The notes under the pieces were generated by a model, which did not search any database, was not told the origin of the DNA, and saw only the letters and a program-made list of their open reading frames with translations. Positions 23,926-33,244 of a stretch of 64,000 bases of DNA are shown one piece after another. The position numbers were made by a program, and so were the translations under genes. The first letter of the stretch is position 1, and every line of letters starts with the position of its first letter. The stretch covers positions 1 through 64,000 of the forward strand of contig NZ_KK211293.1 in assembly GCF_000621505.1 (NCBI RefSeq). The letters are read 5' to 3'. This DNA comes from Ruminiclostridium cellobioparum DSM 1351 = ATCC 15832. Lineage in GTDB: Bacteria; Bacillota; Clostridia; Acetivibrionales; DSM-1351.

Positions 23926-24096
23926 CATCTAAAACTTATATTGTCCGGCGTGAAAAATTTTTTCAGGACAAGGCGGAGGAGGGCGGAATAATCGCTTTAT
24001 TACAACGAAGTACTGCGAAGCAGTGCTTTTCGACAACGCAGTCCTGGGGAAATTTAGCCGTCGGCAATATATGAATTTAGATGTTACAGACTACTA
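23913..24096. repeat. Palindromic MITE-like element 3
   Basis: A 184-bp element with imperfect terminal inverted repeats of ~65 bp. The outer 21 nt of the two ends (23913-23933 and 24076-24096) are complementary except for one position. A further block of about 45 nt ending in CAGGAC/GTCCTG is also paired. The centre has an AAGTACTGC-GAA-GCAGTGCTT hairpin. It overlaps the cmk stop and ends 30 nt before ispH-rpsA. A copy of its right end occurs at 10567-10587. Confidence 0.8.
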
Positions 24097-24125
24097 AGGG
24101 AATAAATTATTTAGAGGTTGAGTTT

Positions 24126-26153
24126 ATGGAGTTGATTATAGCGGATTCCGCAGGTTTTTGCTTTGGTGTCAATAATGCGGTTAAAATTGTTTTTGATCTG
24201 GCAGCTGAGACAAATGAGAGAATATACACCCTGGGGCCAATAATTCATAATGAACAGGTGGTGGACAAACTGGCTGAGCATGGGGTTGTTGCAATAGATA
24301 ACCCCGGTGAAGCAGAAGGACCTGCCAAGGTAATAATCAGAGCACACGGCGTAGGTCCCGGTACGATAAAACAACTGCAGGAAAGAGGCCTGGAAGTAGT
24401 TAATGCATCATGTCCCTATGTTGTAAAGATTCAAAAACTTGTAAGTGAGAAATATAAAGACGGTTATCAGATCATAATAATAGGGGATAAAAAACATCCT
24501 GAAATAATTGGCATTAACGGATGGTGTGATAATACTGCGTATATAATAGAGACAGAGGAACAGGTTAACAGCCTGCCCCACATGGAAAAAAATATTTGTG
24601 TTGTGGCTCAGACTACATTTATTCGAGAAAAATGGGAAAAAATTATAAAGAGTTTAAATAAAAGGTTTGAAAATGTTATAAAATTTGATACAATATGTAA
24701 TGCGACAGACAAAAGACAAGTTGAAGCAGAGAAAATTTCAAAAGAAGTTGATATGATGTTGGTCATAGGAGGCCTGAACAGTTCAAATACCAATAAACTT
24801 TATGAAATCTGCAGATCAAATTGTGAAAGAACTTACAAAATACAAACAGCCAGTGACATTCCACCGGTTGATATAAAAAAATTTAAAAAAATTGGTATTA
24901 CTGCAGGGGCGTCAACACCTGACTGGGTAATCAAGGAGGTTATTCATAAAATGAGTGAATTAGATAAACAGGATTTTGAAATGAGTTTCGCGGATGCGTT
25001 CGAGAGCTCACTTGTGACTTTGACAACAGGTCAGATTACTAAAGGAAAAATTATCGGATATAATCAAAGTGAAGTATTTGTTGATTTGGGCTTCAAATCA
25101 GATGGAATAATTCCGATTCAGGAATTTTCAAACGATCCGGACTTTAATCCTGAAAAATCACTTAAGGTTGGCGATGAAATTGACGTTTTTGTTGTAAGAG
25201 TTAACGACGGAGAAGGTAATGTTGTTTTAAGCAAAACCAAGGTTGACGCTGTCAAAGGCTGGGATACAATAGAAAGTGCATTTGAAACCAAGAAACCTGT
25301 TGCCGTTAAAATTACCGAGAAGGTAAACGGCGGAGTAATAGGCATTTCCAGCGGAGTGAAGATATTCATTCCTGCATCGCAAATCAGCGACAGATTTGTT
25401 AAGGACCTTTCCGAATTTGTAAAACAGGTATTACAGGTACAGATCATTGAAGTAAACAAGCAGAAGAGAAAAGTAGTTGGTTCTTCAAGGGTATTGATTG
25501 AAAAGAACAAGGAAGCGGCTTCAAACGAAATCTGGAACAGCATTGAAGTAGGAAAGACCTATAACGGTGTTGTAAAGAGCCTCATGGATTTTGGTGCCTT
25601 TGTTGATATAGGAGGAGTTGACGGACTTGTCCATTTGTCAGAGCTTTCCTGGAATAAAATAAAGCATCCGTCAGAAGTTGTAAAGGTTGGAGACGAGGTA
25701 GTGGTTTCGGTTCTTGAATTTGACAGGGATAAGAAGAGAATTTCCCTCGGCTACAAGAAACAGGCTGACAATCCATGGAACAAGGCTGCTGAAAAATACG
25801 AGGTTGGTAATGTTATAACCGGAAAAGTTGTAAGACTTGTACCATTCGGTGCTTTTGTGGAAATAGAACAGGGCGTTGACGGTTTGGTTCACATATCACA
25901 AATTTCCAATGTACGTTTGGGCAAACCGGGAGATGTTCTGAAGGTTGGACAAATGGTTGAAGCAAAAATTACCGAGCTTGACATAGAAGCTAAAAAAATC
26001 AGCCTAAGCATTAAAGAAGTGAATCCTATCGATCCTGTTGGTGCAAAAAAGGAAGAAGCAGCTGTTGAGCCCGGTGAAGAAATTCCAACCGAGCATAAAG
26101 AGGAAATGACCAATACCATCGGTGAAAGCTTAACAGATGAAGATAATAAATAA
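24126..26153 (+). CDS. ispH: IspH - ribosomal protein S1 fusion
   Basis: 675-aa two-part protein. Residues 1-285 are 4-hydroxy-3-methylbut-2-enyl diphosphate reductase, the last MEP-pathway step making IPP and DMAPP. The [4Fe-4S] ligands are C12, C96 and C191, and the catalytic acid E126 is in KKHPEIIG. Residues ~300-640 hold four S1 RNA-binding repeats (GQITKGKIIGYN, PVAVKITEKVNGG, GKTYNGVVKSLMDFGAF, GNVITGKVVRLVPFGAF), equal to a short ribosomal protein S1. The C-terminal tail is acidic. Such fusions are established in Clostridia; the reading frame here is continuous, so it is not an assembly error. The start is ATG 24126 after AGAGG. A strong terminator follows. Confidence 0.95.
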   Translation: MELIIADSAGFCFGVNNAVKIVFDLAAETNERIYTLGPIIHNEQVVDKLAEHGVVAIDNPGEAEGPAKVIIRAHGVGPGTIKQLQERGLEVVNASCPYVVKIQKLVSEKYKDGYQIIIIGDKKHPEIIGINGWCDNTAYIIETEEQVNSLPHMEKNICVVAQTTFIREKWEKIIKSLNKRFENVIKFDTICNATDKRQVEAEKISKEVDMMLVIGGLNSSNTNKLYEICRSNCERTYKIQTASDIPPVDIKKFKKIGITAGASTPDWVIKEVIHKMSELDKQDFEMSFADAFESSLVTLTTGQITKGKIIGYNQSEVFVDLGFKSDGIIPIQEFSNDPDFNPEKSLKVGDEIDVFVVRVNDGEGNVVLSKTKVDAVKGWDTIESAFETKKPVAVKITEKVNGGVIGISSGVKIFIPASQISDRFVKDLSEFVKQVLQVQIIEVNKQKRKVVGSSRVLIEKNKEAASNEIWNSIEVGKTYNGVVKSLMDFGAFVDIGGVDGLVHLSELSWNKIKHPSEVVKVGDEVVVSVLEFDRDKKRISLGYKKQADNPWNKAAEKYEVGNVITGKVVRLVPFGAFVEIEQGVDGLVHISQISNVRLGKPGDVLKVGQMVEAKITELDIEAKKISLSIKEVNPIDPVGAKKEEAAVEPGEEIPTEHKEEMTNTIGESLTDEDNK

Positions 26154-26172
26154 TTATTAATCTGTTCATAAT

Positions 26173-26204
26173 AAAAGGATGTACCTCGGTACATCCTTTT
26201 ATTT
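26173..26204 (+). terminator. Terminator after ispH-rpsA
   Basis: Stem AAAAGGATGTACC/GGTACATCCTTTT with a very short loop, then an A/T tail. Confidence 0.88.
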
Positions 26205-26314
26205 AAGTATTGGAAATAAATGTAATATATATTGTTCTATTATTGTAATGAGTGCAGCATTAAAAACATGAATGGATACATACTTATAATATACTAATAT
26301 TAGGAGGATATATT

Positions 26315-27103
26315 ATGGATTATGAGGGTTTTAAAGAGGAAATCCTTAAAATGACCAAAATAAATCTTACTCTTTATAAAGAAAAACAGATGAAGAGAAG
26401 AATAGATGCCTTGATAAAGAAAAATAACTTCGATACATATAAAGAATACGTTCAGGCATTAAAGGACAACAAGGATTTATTTAAAGAGTTTATAAATTAT
26501 CTGACAATAAATGTATCGGAATTTTACCGTAACCCGGACCAGTGGGCTGTGCTTGAAAAGGAAATATTCCCGCTGCTGCTGGGCAGGAATAAAAAGCTAA
26601 ACATATGGAGTTCGGCGTGTTCCACCGGAGATGAACCATACACGCTGGTCATGGTTTTAAATAAAATGTTACCCCTCAGCTCAATAAAAATACTTGCCAC
26701 CGATATAGACATGGGTGCCCTGGAAAAAGCAAAAACCGGAATATATACCTCTAAAAGCCTTGAAAACCTTCCAAAGGAAATGAAGGAAAAATATTTTACC
26801 ATGGTGGGTGACAATTACAGGGTTAAGGATGAAGTAAAAAATTGTGTGGAATTCAGGCAGTTTAACCTGTTAAGGGACCCATATCCAACAGGTATGGATC
26901 TGATCGTTTGCAGGAATGTTTTAATATACTTCACTGAAGAAGCCAAAAACGATATCTACAAGAAATTTAACATGTCTCTGAACCCACAGGGAATTCTGTT
27001 TGTTGGCAGTACAGAACAGATGATTATGGCCAATAAATACAATTTCAAGTCGGTAAAGACGTTTTTCTATGTAAAGGACGCCGACAGCTTTAATTTTGGC
27101 TGA
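26315..27103 (+). CDS. cheR: Chemotaxis protein methyltransferase CheR
   Basis: 262-aa CheR, which methylates glutamates of chemoreceptors using SAM. The N-terminal helical domain (~1-70) is followed by the SAM fold: IWSSACSTGDEPYTLVMVL (motif I), ATDIDMGALEKA, and CRNVLIYF (catalytic region). The length is standard. The start is ATG 26315 with AGGAGG upstream. No other che or flagellar genes are present, so it is an isolated cheR; whether it serves a classical chemosensory array cannot be told here. Confidence 0.93.
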   Translation: MDYEGFKEEILKMTKINLTLYKEKQMKRRIDALIKKNNFDTYKEYVQALKDNKDLFKEFINYLTINVSEFYRNPDQWAVLEKEIFPLLLGRNKKLNIWSSACSTGDEPYTLVMVLNKMLPLSSIKILATDIDMGALEKAKTGIYTSKSLENLPKEMKEKYFTMVGDNYRVKDEVKNCVEFRQFNLLRDPYPTGMDLIVCRNVLIYFTEEAKNDIYKKFNMSLNPQGILFVGSTEQMIMANKYNFKSVKTFFYVKDADSFNFG

Positions 27104-27164
27104 CAGACGTAAAATAAAATTATTATAAAGTATCAAAGTCAAATTACTTTTGATTTAGTTATAT

Positions 27165-27208
27165 TACTAAAATAAAAAGAGTTTGAAAATATAATTTTCA
27201 AACTCTTT
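27165..27208 (-). terminator. Terminator for tRNA-Leu
   Basis: A 15-bp perfect stem (27176-27190 with 27194-27208) around a 3-nt loop, followed on the minus strand by TTTTTATTTT. Confidence 0.85.
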
Positions 27209-27295
27209 TGGTGCGGATAACAGGAGTTGAACCTGCATGAAATTTCTCTCACATGAACCTGAATCATGCGCGTCTGCCAATTCCGCCATATCCGC
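27209..27295 (-). tRNA. tRNA-Leu (anticodon CAG)
   Basis: 87 nt on the minus strand. The acceptor stem is GCGGATA/TATCCGC, and the D-arm contains TGGCGGAATTGGCAGACGC. The anticodon stem CATGA/TCATG holds the loop TTCAGGT (anticodon CAG). There is a long class II variable arm, and the T-arm has the loop TTCAACT. Discriminator A is followed by an encoded CCA (27209-27211). All parts are complete. Confidence 0.95.
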
Positions 27296-27378
27296 GTGAA
27301 CTTGAACCGCATATGTATTTTACTATAAATGTTTACGTAAATCAATAGGAAAATAAATATTTTTTAAGGAGGAATTTT

Positions 27379-28776
27379 ATGAATGGCAAACTTGAGCAGT
27401 TTAAGCATGGCATAAAAGACAAAAAGGTAGCTGTGCTGGGTATTGGAATCAGCAATATTCCTTTAATTAAATATCTCGTAAATTTGGGTGTGGATGTGAC
27501 GGCTTTCGATAAAAATACTTCGGAAAATCTAAAAGACGCATACGCTGAACTCCAGGGGCTTCCTGTCAAGTATAGCCTGGGTAACGAATATTTATCAAGA
27601 TTGGAGGGTTTTGACCTGATCTTCAGAACTCCGGGTATGAGGCCGGATGTACCTGAACTGGCCGAAGCCATTGCCAAAGGTGCAGAGCTTACATCAGAAA
27701 TGGAAGTATTCCTCAATTTGTGTCCTGCACAGGTTTTTGCAGTAACAGGCAGCGACGGGAAAACAACTACTACCACACTGATATATAAAATATTATCTGC
27801 AGAGGGATATAACTGCTGGCTGGGAGGTAATATCGGAACTCCTCTGTTAAGCAAAATAGACGAAGTCAGGGAAAGCGATAAAGTCATCCTTGAATTGAGC
27901 AGTTTTCAGCTTATGACCATAAAGGAGAGTCCCTCGGTCGCTGTCATAACAAATTTATCCCCAAATCATCTGGACGTGCATAAATCACTGCAGGAGTATA
28001 TAGATGCCAAGAAAAACATTTTTCTGTATCAACAGGCGGGAGACAAACTTGTGCTGAATTACGACAATGATATAACAAAGTCCTTTTCAGATGAAGCCAT
28101 AGGAGAATGTGTTTATTTTTCAAGGGCGGCGGGCCTCGAAAAAGGTGTAATATTCAGAGACAACAAGATAATTTTTAAGGATCAGGGCAGGGAGGTTGAA
28201 ATAGTTGATGCCGATGACATAGTAATACCCGGAGTCCACAACATTGAAAACTATATGGCTGCAACCGCGGCAGCAATTGATTATGTAAAGCCTGAAACCA
28301 TTGCAAAGGTGGCGGCTGGTTTTGCAGGTGTAGAGCATAGAATAGAGCTGGTGAGAGAAATAAACGGTGTCAAGTTCTACAACAGCTCAATAGACAGCAG
28401 CCCATCAAGAACAATAGCTGCCCTCAGTACCTTCAAAAACAGGGTTATATTGATTGCGGGAGGAAAGGATAAGGGAATACCTTATGATCCGATTGGACAG
28501 ATTATAGCCGAAAAGGTGAAGGTTCTGCTGCTTATAGGTGCTACTGCTCCAAGAATAGAAGAAGCATATAACAATTATGTCCACCAGACCGACATTGAGA
28601 GCGAAGTGAAGATAATTCACTGCGGCACTTATGAGGAAATCGTATCCAGAGCATACAGCGAAGCCGTGCCGGGAGATTGTGTAATCCTATCTCCTGCAAG
28701 TACCAGTTTTGATATGTTCAAGAACTTTGAGCAGCGGGGAAATGTGTTCAAGGAACTGGTCAGCAGGCTGAAATAA
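27379..28776 (+). CDS. murD: UDP-N-acetylmuramoyl-L-alanine:D-glutamate ligase
   Basis: 465-aa Mur ligase that adds D-Glu to UDP-MurNAc-L-Ala in peptidoglycan precursor synthesis. The N-terminal Rossmann-like domain (VAVLGIGISNIPLIKYL) comes first. The ATP-binding loop is VTGSDGKTTTTTLIYKIL, and the ligase core follows with VITNLSPNHLDVH and ENYMAATAAA. The C-terminal domain has VEHRIELVREINGVKFYNSSIDSSPSRTIAAL. The start is ATG 27379, with AAGGAGG about 7 nt before. It stands outside a classical dcw/mur cluster. A long palindrome follows at 28802-28869. Confidence 0.95.
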   Translation: MNGKLEQFKHGIKDKKVAVLGIGISNIPLIKYLVNLGVDVTAFDKNTSENLKDAYAELQGLPVKYSLGNEYLSRLEGFDLIFRTPGMRPDVPELAEAIAKGAELTSEMEVFLNLCPAQVFAVTGSDGKTTTTTLIYKILSAEGYNCWLGGNIGTPLLSKIDEVRESDKVILELSSFQLMTIKESPSVAVITNLSPNHLDVHKSLQEYIDAKKNIFLYQQAGDKLVLNYDNDITKSFSDEAIGECVYFSRAAGLEKGVIFRDNKIIFKDQGREVEIVDADDIVIPGVHNIENYMAATAAAIDYVKPETIAKVAAGFAGVEHRIELVREINGVKFYNSSIDSSPSRTIAALSTFKNRVILIAGGKDKGIPYDPIGQIIAEKVKVLLLIGATAPRIEEAYNNYVHQTDIESEVKIIHCGTYEEIVSRAYSEAVPGDCVILSPASTSFDMFKNFEQRGNVFKELVSRLK

Positions 28777-28801
28777 ATTTGACAATCACTGGATTGCACA
28801 C

Positions 28802-28869
28802 AAAGCGCTTACTTGAAATAGTGCGGTTTACAACAAGGATTTTTGATGCAAATTTCAGTAAGCACTTTT
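28802..28869. other. Inverted repeat between convergent genes
   Basis: Arms 28802-28819 and 28852-28869 (AAAGCGCTTACTTGAAAT and ATTTCAGTAAGCACTTTT) with a 32-nt centre. It may act as a weak bidirectional terminator or be a repeat remnant. Confidence 0.45.
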
Positions 28870-28908
28870 ACAGTGCTGTCCTTTGAAAGCCATGATATTT
28901 AAGTAATA

Positions 28909-29652
28909 TCAGTTATCCGGTTTTTTCTCGGTAAGGTTTTTCCAGTAGCGTTTGGGTATGAAGGACTTTTGAAGTTTGGGATTATATCTGCTTTTAATGG
29001 CAATATGCTTGAAGTAATTCTTCCACAGGTCCTGAAACCTCATTTCTTCTGAATGAAGCTCCGGAATACTGGTCAGATCCATATATGAAATAATCATTCT
29101 TTTGGTGTTGTAAAGGGATGCCAGGTTCCTTTTAGTGTCGTGAATAATCCAGTTCTGGTCTGCAAAACGCTCCTTGAAATGGGGAGAGATAAAGGTGATG
29201 ATGTTATGGTCGGGATGGATTTTTGCATAATAAATATTGTTTTCAAGCAGTTCAAAACGCAGCAGGCCTAACAGCCTGTGGCATTCAATCCCGACTTTTC
29301 TGGCAGGCACCAGTACATTCAGTACAGTCTGGTCACCCAGCATGGAATCAATTTTCAAACCGATTTTGAAGCCCAGCCTGATATATTTCAAAATCCACAT
29401 TTCACGGCCTTGCAACTCGGAAAAAAAGCACCGCTGAATATTATCAAGACTCTCCAGGGATATTTTATTGTAGATTGCCTGTTCAACAGCCTTGGCCTTT
29501 GTTTTGTCGGCCGGTATAATCCTATATTCATCAATCAGGTTTTGATTGTAGCTCAGAGCCGACTCAATATTTGTCACAGCCTGCCTGTCGTAATAATAGT
29601 GATGGATTGCAGTAAGAAAACAATCCCAGGTCCCGTCATAAATGTATATCAC
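28909..29652 (-). CDS. DUF4130 / TIGR03915-type probable DNA metabolism protein
   Basis: 247-aa protein matching the conserved partner of the radical-SAM gene just upstream. The start, IYIYDGTWDCFLTAIHHYYYDRQ, and the later MWILKYIRLGFKIG, HRLLGLLRFELLENNIYYAKIHPDHNII and KRMIISYMDLTSIPELHSEEMRFQDLWKNYFKHIAIKSRYNPKLQ..FIPKRYWKNLTE segments are typical. The family is annotated as probable DNA metabolism/repair with no proven activity. The start overlaps the end of the radical-SAM gene by 17 nt, so the pair is one translational unit, presumably sharing the LexA-like control upstream. Confidence 0.85.
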   Translation of the reverse strand: MIYIYDGTWDCFLTAIHHYYYDRQAVTNIESALSYNQNLIDEYRIIPADKTKAKAVEQAIYNKISLESLDNIQRCFFSELQGREMWILKYIRLGFKIGLKIDSMLGDQTVLNVLVPARKVGIECHRLLGLLRFELLENNIYYAKIHPDHNIITFISPHFKERFADQNWIIHDTKRNLASLYNTKRMIISYMDLTSIPELHSEEMRFQDLWKNYFKHIAIKSRYNPKLQKSFIPKRYWKNLTEKKPDN

Positions 29653-31129
29653 TTAAAAGCAGCCTCCCATCCTGCGGCTGATCGTAATAGCTGAGCCACT
29701 CCCTGGTATTTTCCGGTGAACTGAACAAATACAGGTCCGACATATTTTCTCCCAGCCCGCTTTCGTTTAAAGTCGAAAACAGCGACATCTGTCCAGGTAC
29801 CGCCTTTTTGCCCTGGGGCAGGAGCCTGGCCGACACAAGAGCTTCCTTGACAATATATTCATTTTGGCTGAAGCTTTCATAGGTTTTACCCTGGCAGGTG
29901 ATAAAATGAGCTGCCCGCTTAAGCACAACACCCATTTTTTTCAGGTTGTCAAAATTAAGTCTTCCGACCCTCCTGGCGGTGATAATCCTCTGGGCCGATT
30001 TTACTCCGATGCCCGGGACTCTCAGAAGCATCTCGTAATCAACTGTGTTTACTTCCATGGGAAACATGTGAAGATTGTGCAATGCCCAGTTTGCTTTTGG
30101 ATCAAGCTCCACGTCAAAATCCGGATTTGCCTTGCTGAGCAATTCATCGGCTCCGAAACCGTAATATCGCAGCAGCCAGTCGGCCTGGTACAACCTGTGC
30201 TCACGGAGCAGGGGAGGCCTGATTATGGCCGGCAGCCTGGGATCTGCCAGAGTGGGCACATAGGCGGAGTAATACACCCTTTTGAGAGAAAATTTATTGT
30301 ACAGGGCTTCAGAGAGCTTGAGGATACTCAAATCCCTGTCGGGGGTTGCACCCACTATAAGCTGAGTGCTCTGGCCGGCCGGTACAAAGTACTTGCCGGA
30401 ATTTCTGCGTGAAAGCTTGTTTGGTGAGAAGTCCCTGTCGGGAAGGTCATCGGGAAAATTACCTTTGAAACCGGAAAAAAGATCAGAAGATTTTTCCATA
30501 GCATTTTTTTGACGGCCCAACCCGGGTTCCCTGTGTTCCATGATACCCCGGCTGATCTGCTGCATGGGTTTCAGCAGTGCCTTGACGGGTTTCTGAGGCG
30601 CAAGCACCTCGAGACCTCTGTCGGAAGGCAGTTCTATATTCACACTCATGCGGTCAACATACGTACCTGCTTCATGAATAAGCCGTTCATCGGCTCCCGG
30701 TATTGCCTTTATATGGATATAACCGAAAAAACCTTGCTCGTTCCGGAGCCTGCGGACAATTTCAAGCATTAGTTCCATGGTGTGGCTGGGATTTTTAAGC
30801 ACAGCAGAACTGAGAAAAAGACCTTCGATGTAATTTCTCCTGTAGAAATTCATGGTGAGATCTATTACTTCATCAGCGGTAAAGCTGGCTCTCGGAATGT
30901 CATTCGAGGCTCTGTTCACGCAGTATACGCAGTCATACATGCATTCATTTGATAAAAGAATTTTCAGCAGTGAAACACACCTGCCGTCATCGGACCAGGT
31001 ATGACAAATACCGGCAGCATGGCTGTTCCCAACTCCATTTTTATTATTCCTTGTCCCTCCGCTGGAGGAGCAGGAGACGTCGTACTTGGCCGCATCGGCC
31101 AAAACACCGAGTTTTTCCAGTAAATCCAT
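29636..31129 (-). CDS. Radical SAM putative DNA modification/repair protein (TIGR03916 type)
   Basis: 497-aa radical SAM protein. The cluster motif is C63-x3-C67-x2-C70 (LLSNECMYDCVYCVNRASND). The TIM-barrel part includes FLSSAVLKNPSHTMELMLEIVRRL and SVNIELPSDRGLEVLAPQK. The C-terminus has a helix-hairpin-helix DNA-binding motif (LLRVPGIGVKSAQRIITARRVGRL), which supports action on DNA. Members always seem to pair with the DUF4130 gene, as here; the reaction is unknown. The start is ATG 31129 with a weak GGAAGAG site. A promoter with a LexA-like box lies at 31223-31262, suggesting induction by DNA damage. Confidence 0.88.
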   Translation of the reverse strand: MDLLEKLGVLADAAKYDVSCSSSGGTRNNKNGVGNSHAAGICHTWSDDGRCVSLLKILLSNECMYDCVYCVNRASNDIPRASFTADEVIDLTMNFYRRNYIEGLFLSSAVLKNPSHTMELMLEIVRRLRNEQGFFGYIHIKAIPGADERLIHEAGTYVDRMSVNIELPSDRGLEVLAPQKPVKALLKPMQQISRGIMEHREPGLGRQKNAMEKSSDLFSGFKGNFPDDLPDRDFSPNKLSRRNSGKYFVPAGQSTQLIVGATPDRDLSILKLSEALYNKFSLKRVYYSAYVPTLADPRLPAIIRPPLLREHRLYQADWLLRYYGFGADELLSKANPDFDVELDPKANWALHNLHMFPMEVNTVDYEMLLRVPGIGVKSAQRIITARRVGRLNFDNLKKMGVVLKRAAHFITCQGKTYESFSQNEYIVKEALVSARLLPQGKKAVPGQMSLFSTLNESGLGENMSDLYLFSSPENTREWLSYYDQPQDGRLLLSDIHL

Positions 31130-31222
31130 AAAAAATTCTCTTCCGTGTATTTTAATATTTGCTGTTAATACGTCATTAAAAAAAGAAATAAACGTTTCTT
31201 AACAGTTTTACCATTCAATTAA

Positions 31223-31251
31223 ATTATAACACAGTTAAAAGAAAAAATCAA
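31223..31251 (-). promoter_or_regulatory. Candidate sigma-A promoter for the radical-SAM/DUF4130 operon
   Basis: On the minus strand TTGATT, a 17-nt spacer and TATAAT, about 90 nt before the start codon at 31129. Confidence 0.65.
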
Positions 31252-31262
31252 ACATATGTTCG
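31249..31262 (-). promoter_or_regulatory. lexA box: LexA (SOS) box candidate
   Basis: The minus strand reads CGAACATATGTTTG. It matches the Bacillus LexA consensus CGAACRNRYGTTYC at 13 of 14 positions and overlaps the -35 box. The rest of 31130-31452 is AT-rich intergenic DNA; a possible -10 (TATAAT, 31410-31415) faces the ACT-domain gene. Confidence 0.65.
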
Positions 31263-31452
31263 GAATTGATATTTATATAACAAAGATATATAATACAATT
31301 TATTAGGCTTTTTTCAGAGCTTACTCACAGTTGTTTCGGTTAATATTAATTTAAATTAATTTATAAATGGCAGGGATAAGTACATTTACTTTTGCAAAAA
31401 TATCAGCAGTATAATTTAGTGTATCTTGAATTGCCGGAAAAGGAGATAAGGT

Positions 31453-31722
31453 ATGAGAGCAGTTATAACTGTTATTGGGAAGGACAGGGTAGGAATAATT
31501 GCGGGAGTCAGCAATATTTTAGCAGACAGCAATGTCAATATACTCGATATCACTCAGACAATTTTACAGGATGTATTTACCATGATTATGCTTGTAGATA
31601 TATCAAAATGTAATATTCACTTCCATGAGCTTTCCGAGAAGCTGGAAAATAAGGGAATCGAACTTGGATTGAAAATCCAGATACAGCACGAAGATATTTT
31701 TAACTCCATGCATAGAATATGA
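31453..31722 (+). CDS. ACT domain protein (UPF0237)
   Basis: 89-aa single ACT domain (MRAVITVIGKDRVGIIAGVS through the SEKLENKGIELGLKIQIQHEDIF segment), like the regulatory domains that bind amino acids. Free-standing ACT proteins of this group are almost always next to a DUF711/UPF0210 gene, as here, where only 11 nt separate them. The start is ATG 31453 after AAGGAGA. It probably forms a dimer and may regulate or bind the partner; the ligand is unknown. Confidence 0.9.
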   Translation: MRAVITVIGKDRVGIIAGVSNILADSNVNILDITQTILQDVFTMIMLVDISKCNIHFHELSEKLENKGIELGLKIQIQHEDIFNSMHRI

Positions 31723-31733
31723 GGTGAATGCTT

Positions 31734-33092
31734 ATGTTAGGTCCTTTTGAAGTATTTGAAACAATAAAAATGATACAAAAAGAAAATCTGGATATCAGAA
31801 CAATAACCATGGGTATTTCACTCAGAGATTGTTCGCATCCCGATATAGATATTTCCTGCAGGAAGGTTTATGACAAAATTACAAGGTATGCGGAAAAGCT
31901 TGTAATTACCGGAGAGAATATTGAGAGGGAGTACGGCATTCCCATTATTAACAAAAGAATCTCGGTGACTCCAATAGCACTGATAGCCGAAAGCTGTGAA
32001 AGTGCCGATTATACAAAGTTTGCAAAAGCAATGGACAGAGCTGCCCAGACTGTTGGCGTAAACTTTATAGGAGGTTACTCCTCACTGGTGCACAAAGGTT
32101 ATACAACCGGGGACAAGAGGCTGATAGCCTCCATACCTGAAGCTCTGAGCGAAACAAAACTGGTATGTTCGTCGGTTAATGTAGCTTCAACAAAAGCAGG
32201 CATTAACATGGATGCTGTTGCAGAGATGGGAAGGGTTGTGAAGAATGCGGCACAGCTCACCGCCGACAGCGGAGCTCTGGCCTGTGCCAAGCTGGTAGTT
32301 TTTGCCAACGCAGTTGAAGATAACCCGTTCATGGCGGGAGCCTTCCATGGAATTGGTGAGCCGGAATGTGTTATAAATGTTGGAGTAAGCGGTCCCGGCG
32401 TTGTCAAATGTGCTCTTGAAAAAGTTAAGGGAGAGGATTTTGGTGTTGTGGCAGAGACAATTAAAAAGACTGCTTTCAAAATAACCAGAATGGGTCAGCT
32501 GGTTGCACAGGAGGCCTCACGAAGACTGAATGTGCCCTTTGGAATTGTTGACCTGTCACTTGCTCCTACACCTGCAATTGGTGACAGCGTTGCACACATA
32601 CTCGAGGAAATGGGGCTCGAAAAGTGCGGAACCCATGGTACTACTGCTGCGCTGGCACTGCTAAATGACGCGGTCAAAAAGGGCGGAGTGATGGCATCCT
32701 CTTATGTTGGAGGCCTCAGCGGCGCATTTATTCCTGTCAGTGAAGACGCCGGAATGATTGATGCTGTGATTTCAGGTGCTCTTTCCCTTGAAAAGCTTGA
32801 GGCCATGACTTGTGTCTGCTCGGTGGGTCTTGACATGATTGTCGTTCCCGGCGACACTTCGGCCGAAACAATTGCTGCTATAATTGCAGATGAGGCTGCA
32901 ATTGGCGTTGTGAACCAGAAAACCACGGCGGTAAGAATCATTCCCGCCCCGGGTAGAAAAATCGGTGACAGGGTGGAATTTGGAGGTCTGCTTGGCTCGG
33001 GTCCTGTTATGAAGGTGAATTCCTTCAGCAGCAGTGAGTTTATCAACAGGGGAGGAAGGATTCCTGCTCCGCTGCACAGCTTGAAAAACTAG
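31734..33092 (+). CDS. DUF711/UPF0210 (PFL-like) family protein
   Basis: 452-aa protein of the DUF711 family, with a fold related to pyruvate formate-lyase-type barrels but no glycyl-radical site visible. Typical segments are [77 protein letters not shown] and [28 protein letters not shown]. The catalytic role is unknown. The start is ATG 31734, because GAGGTGA (31721-31727) is properly spaced to it and too near to ATG 31728. It is co-transcribed with the ACT gene and followed by a terminator. Confidence 0.9.
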   Translation: MLGPFEVFETIKMIQKENLDIRTITMGISLRDCSHPDIDISCRKVYDKITRYAEKLVITGENIEREYGIPIINKRISVTPIALIAESCESADYTKFAKAMDRAAQTVGVNFIGGYSSLVHKGYTTGDKRLIASIPEALSETKLVCSSVNVASTKAGINMDAVAEMGRVVKNAAQLTADSGALACAKLVVFANAVEDNPFMAGAFHGIGEPECVINVGVSGPGVVKCALEKVKGEDFGVVAETIKKTAFKITRMGQLVAQEASRRLNVPFGIVDLSLAPTPAIGDSVAHILEEMGLEKCGTHGTTAALALLNDAVKKGGVMASSYVGGLSGAFIPVSEDAGMIDAVISGALSLEKLEAMTCVCSVGLDMIVVPGDTSAETIAAIIADEAAIGVVNQKTTAVRIIPAPGRKIGDRVEFGGLLGSGPVMKVNSFSSSEFINRGGRIPAPLHSLKN

Positions 33093-33097
33093 ACGGC

Positions 33098-33140
33098 AAA
33101 AGGCCGGGTAACAGTCAAAAGGTTGCGCGGCTTTTTTATT
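33098..33140 (+). terminator. Terminator after the DUF711 gene
   Basis: An imperfect GC-rich stem AAAGGCCG...GCGGCTTTTTT with one bulged G, ending in a run of T. Confidence 0.75.
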
Positions 33141-33244
33141 GTCCGGGAAAGTATAAATTTTTTGATAAAAACCAGTACTATGTCAATAGAATAGCAAAAT
33201 TATCAGTCATTTTGATTTTGTATAAGTATAATATTACATAGGCA

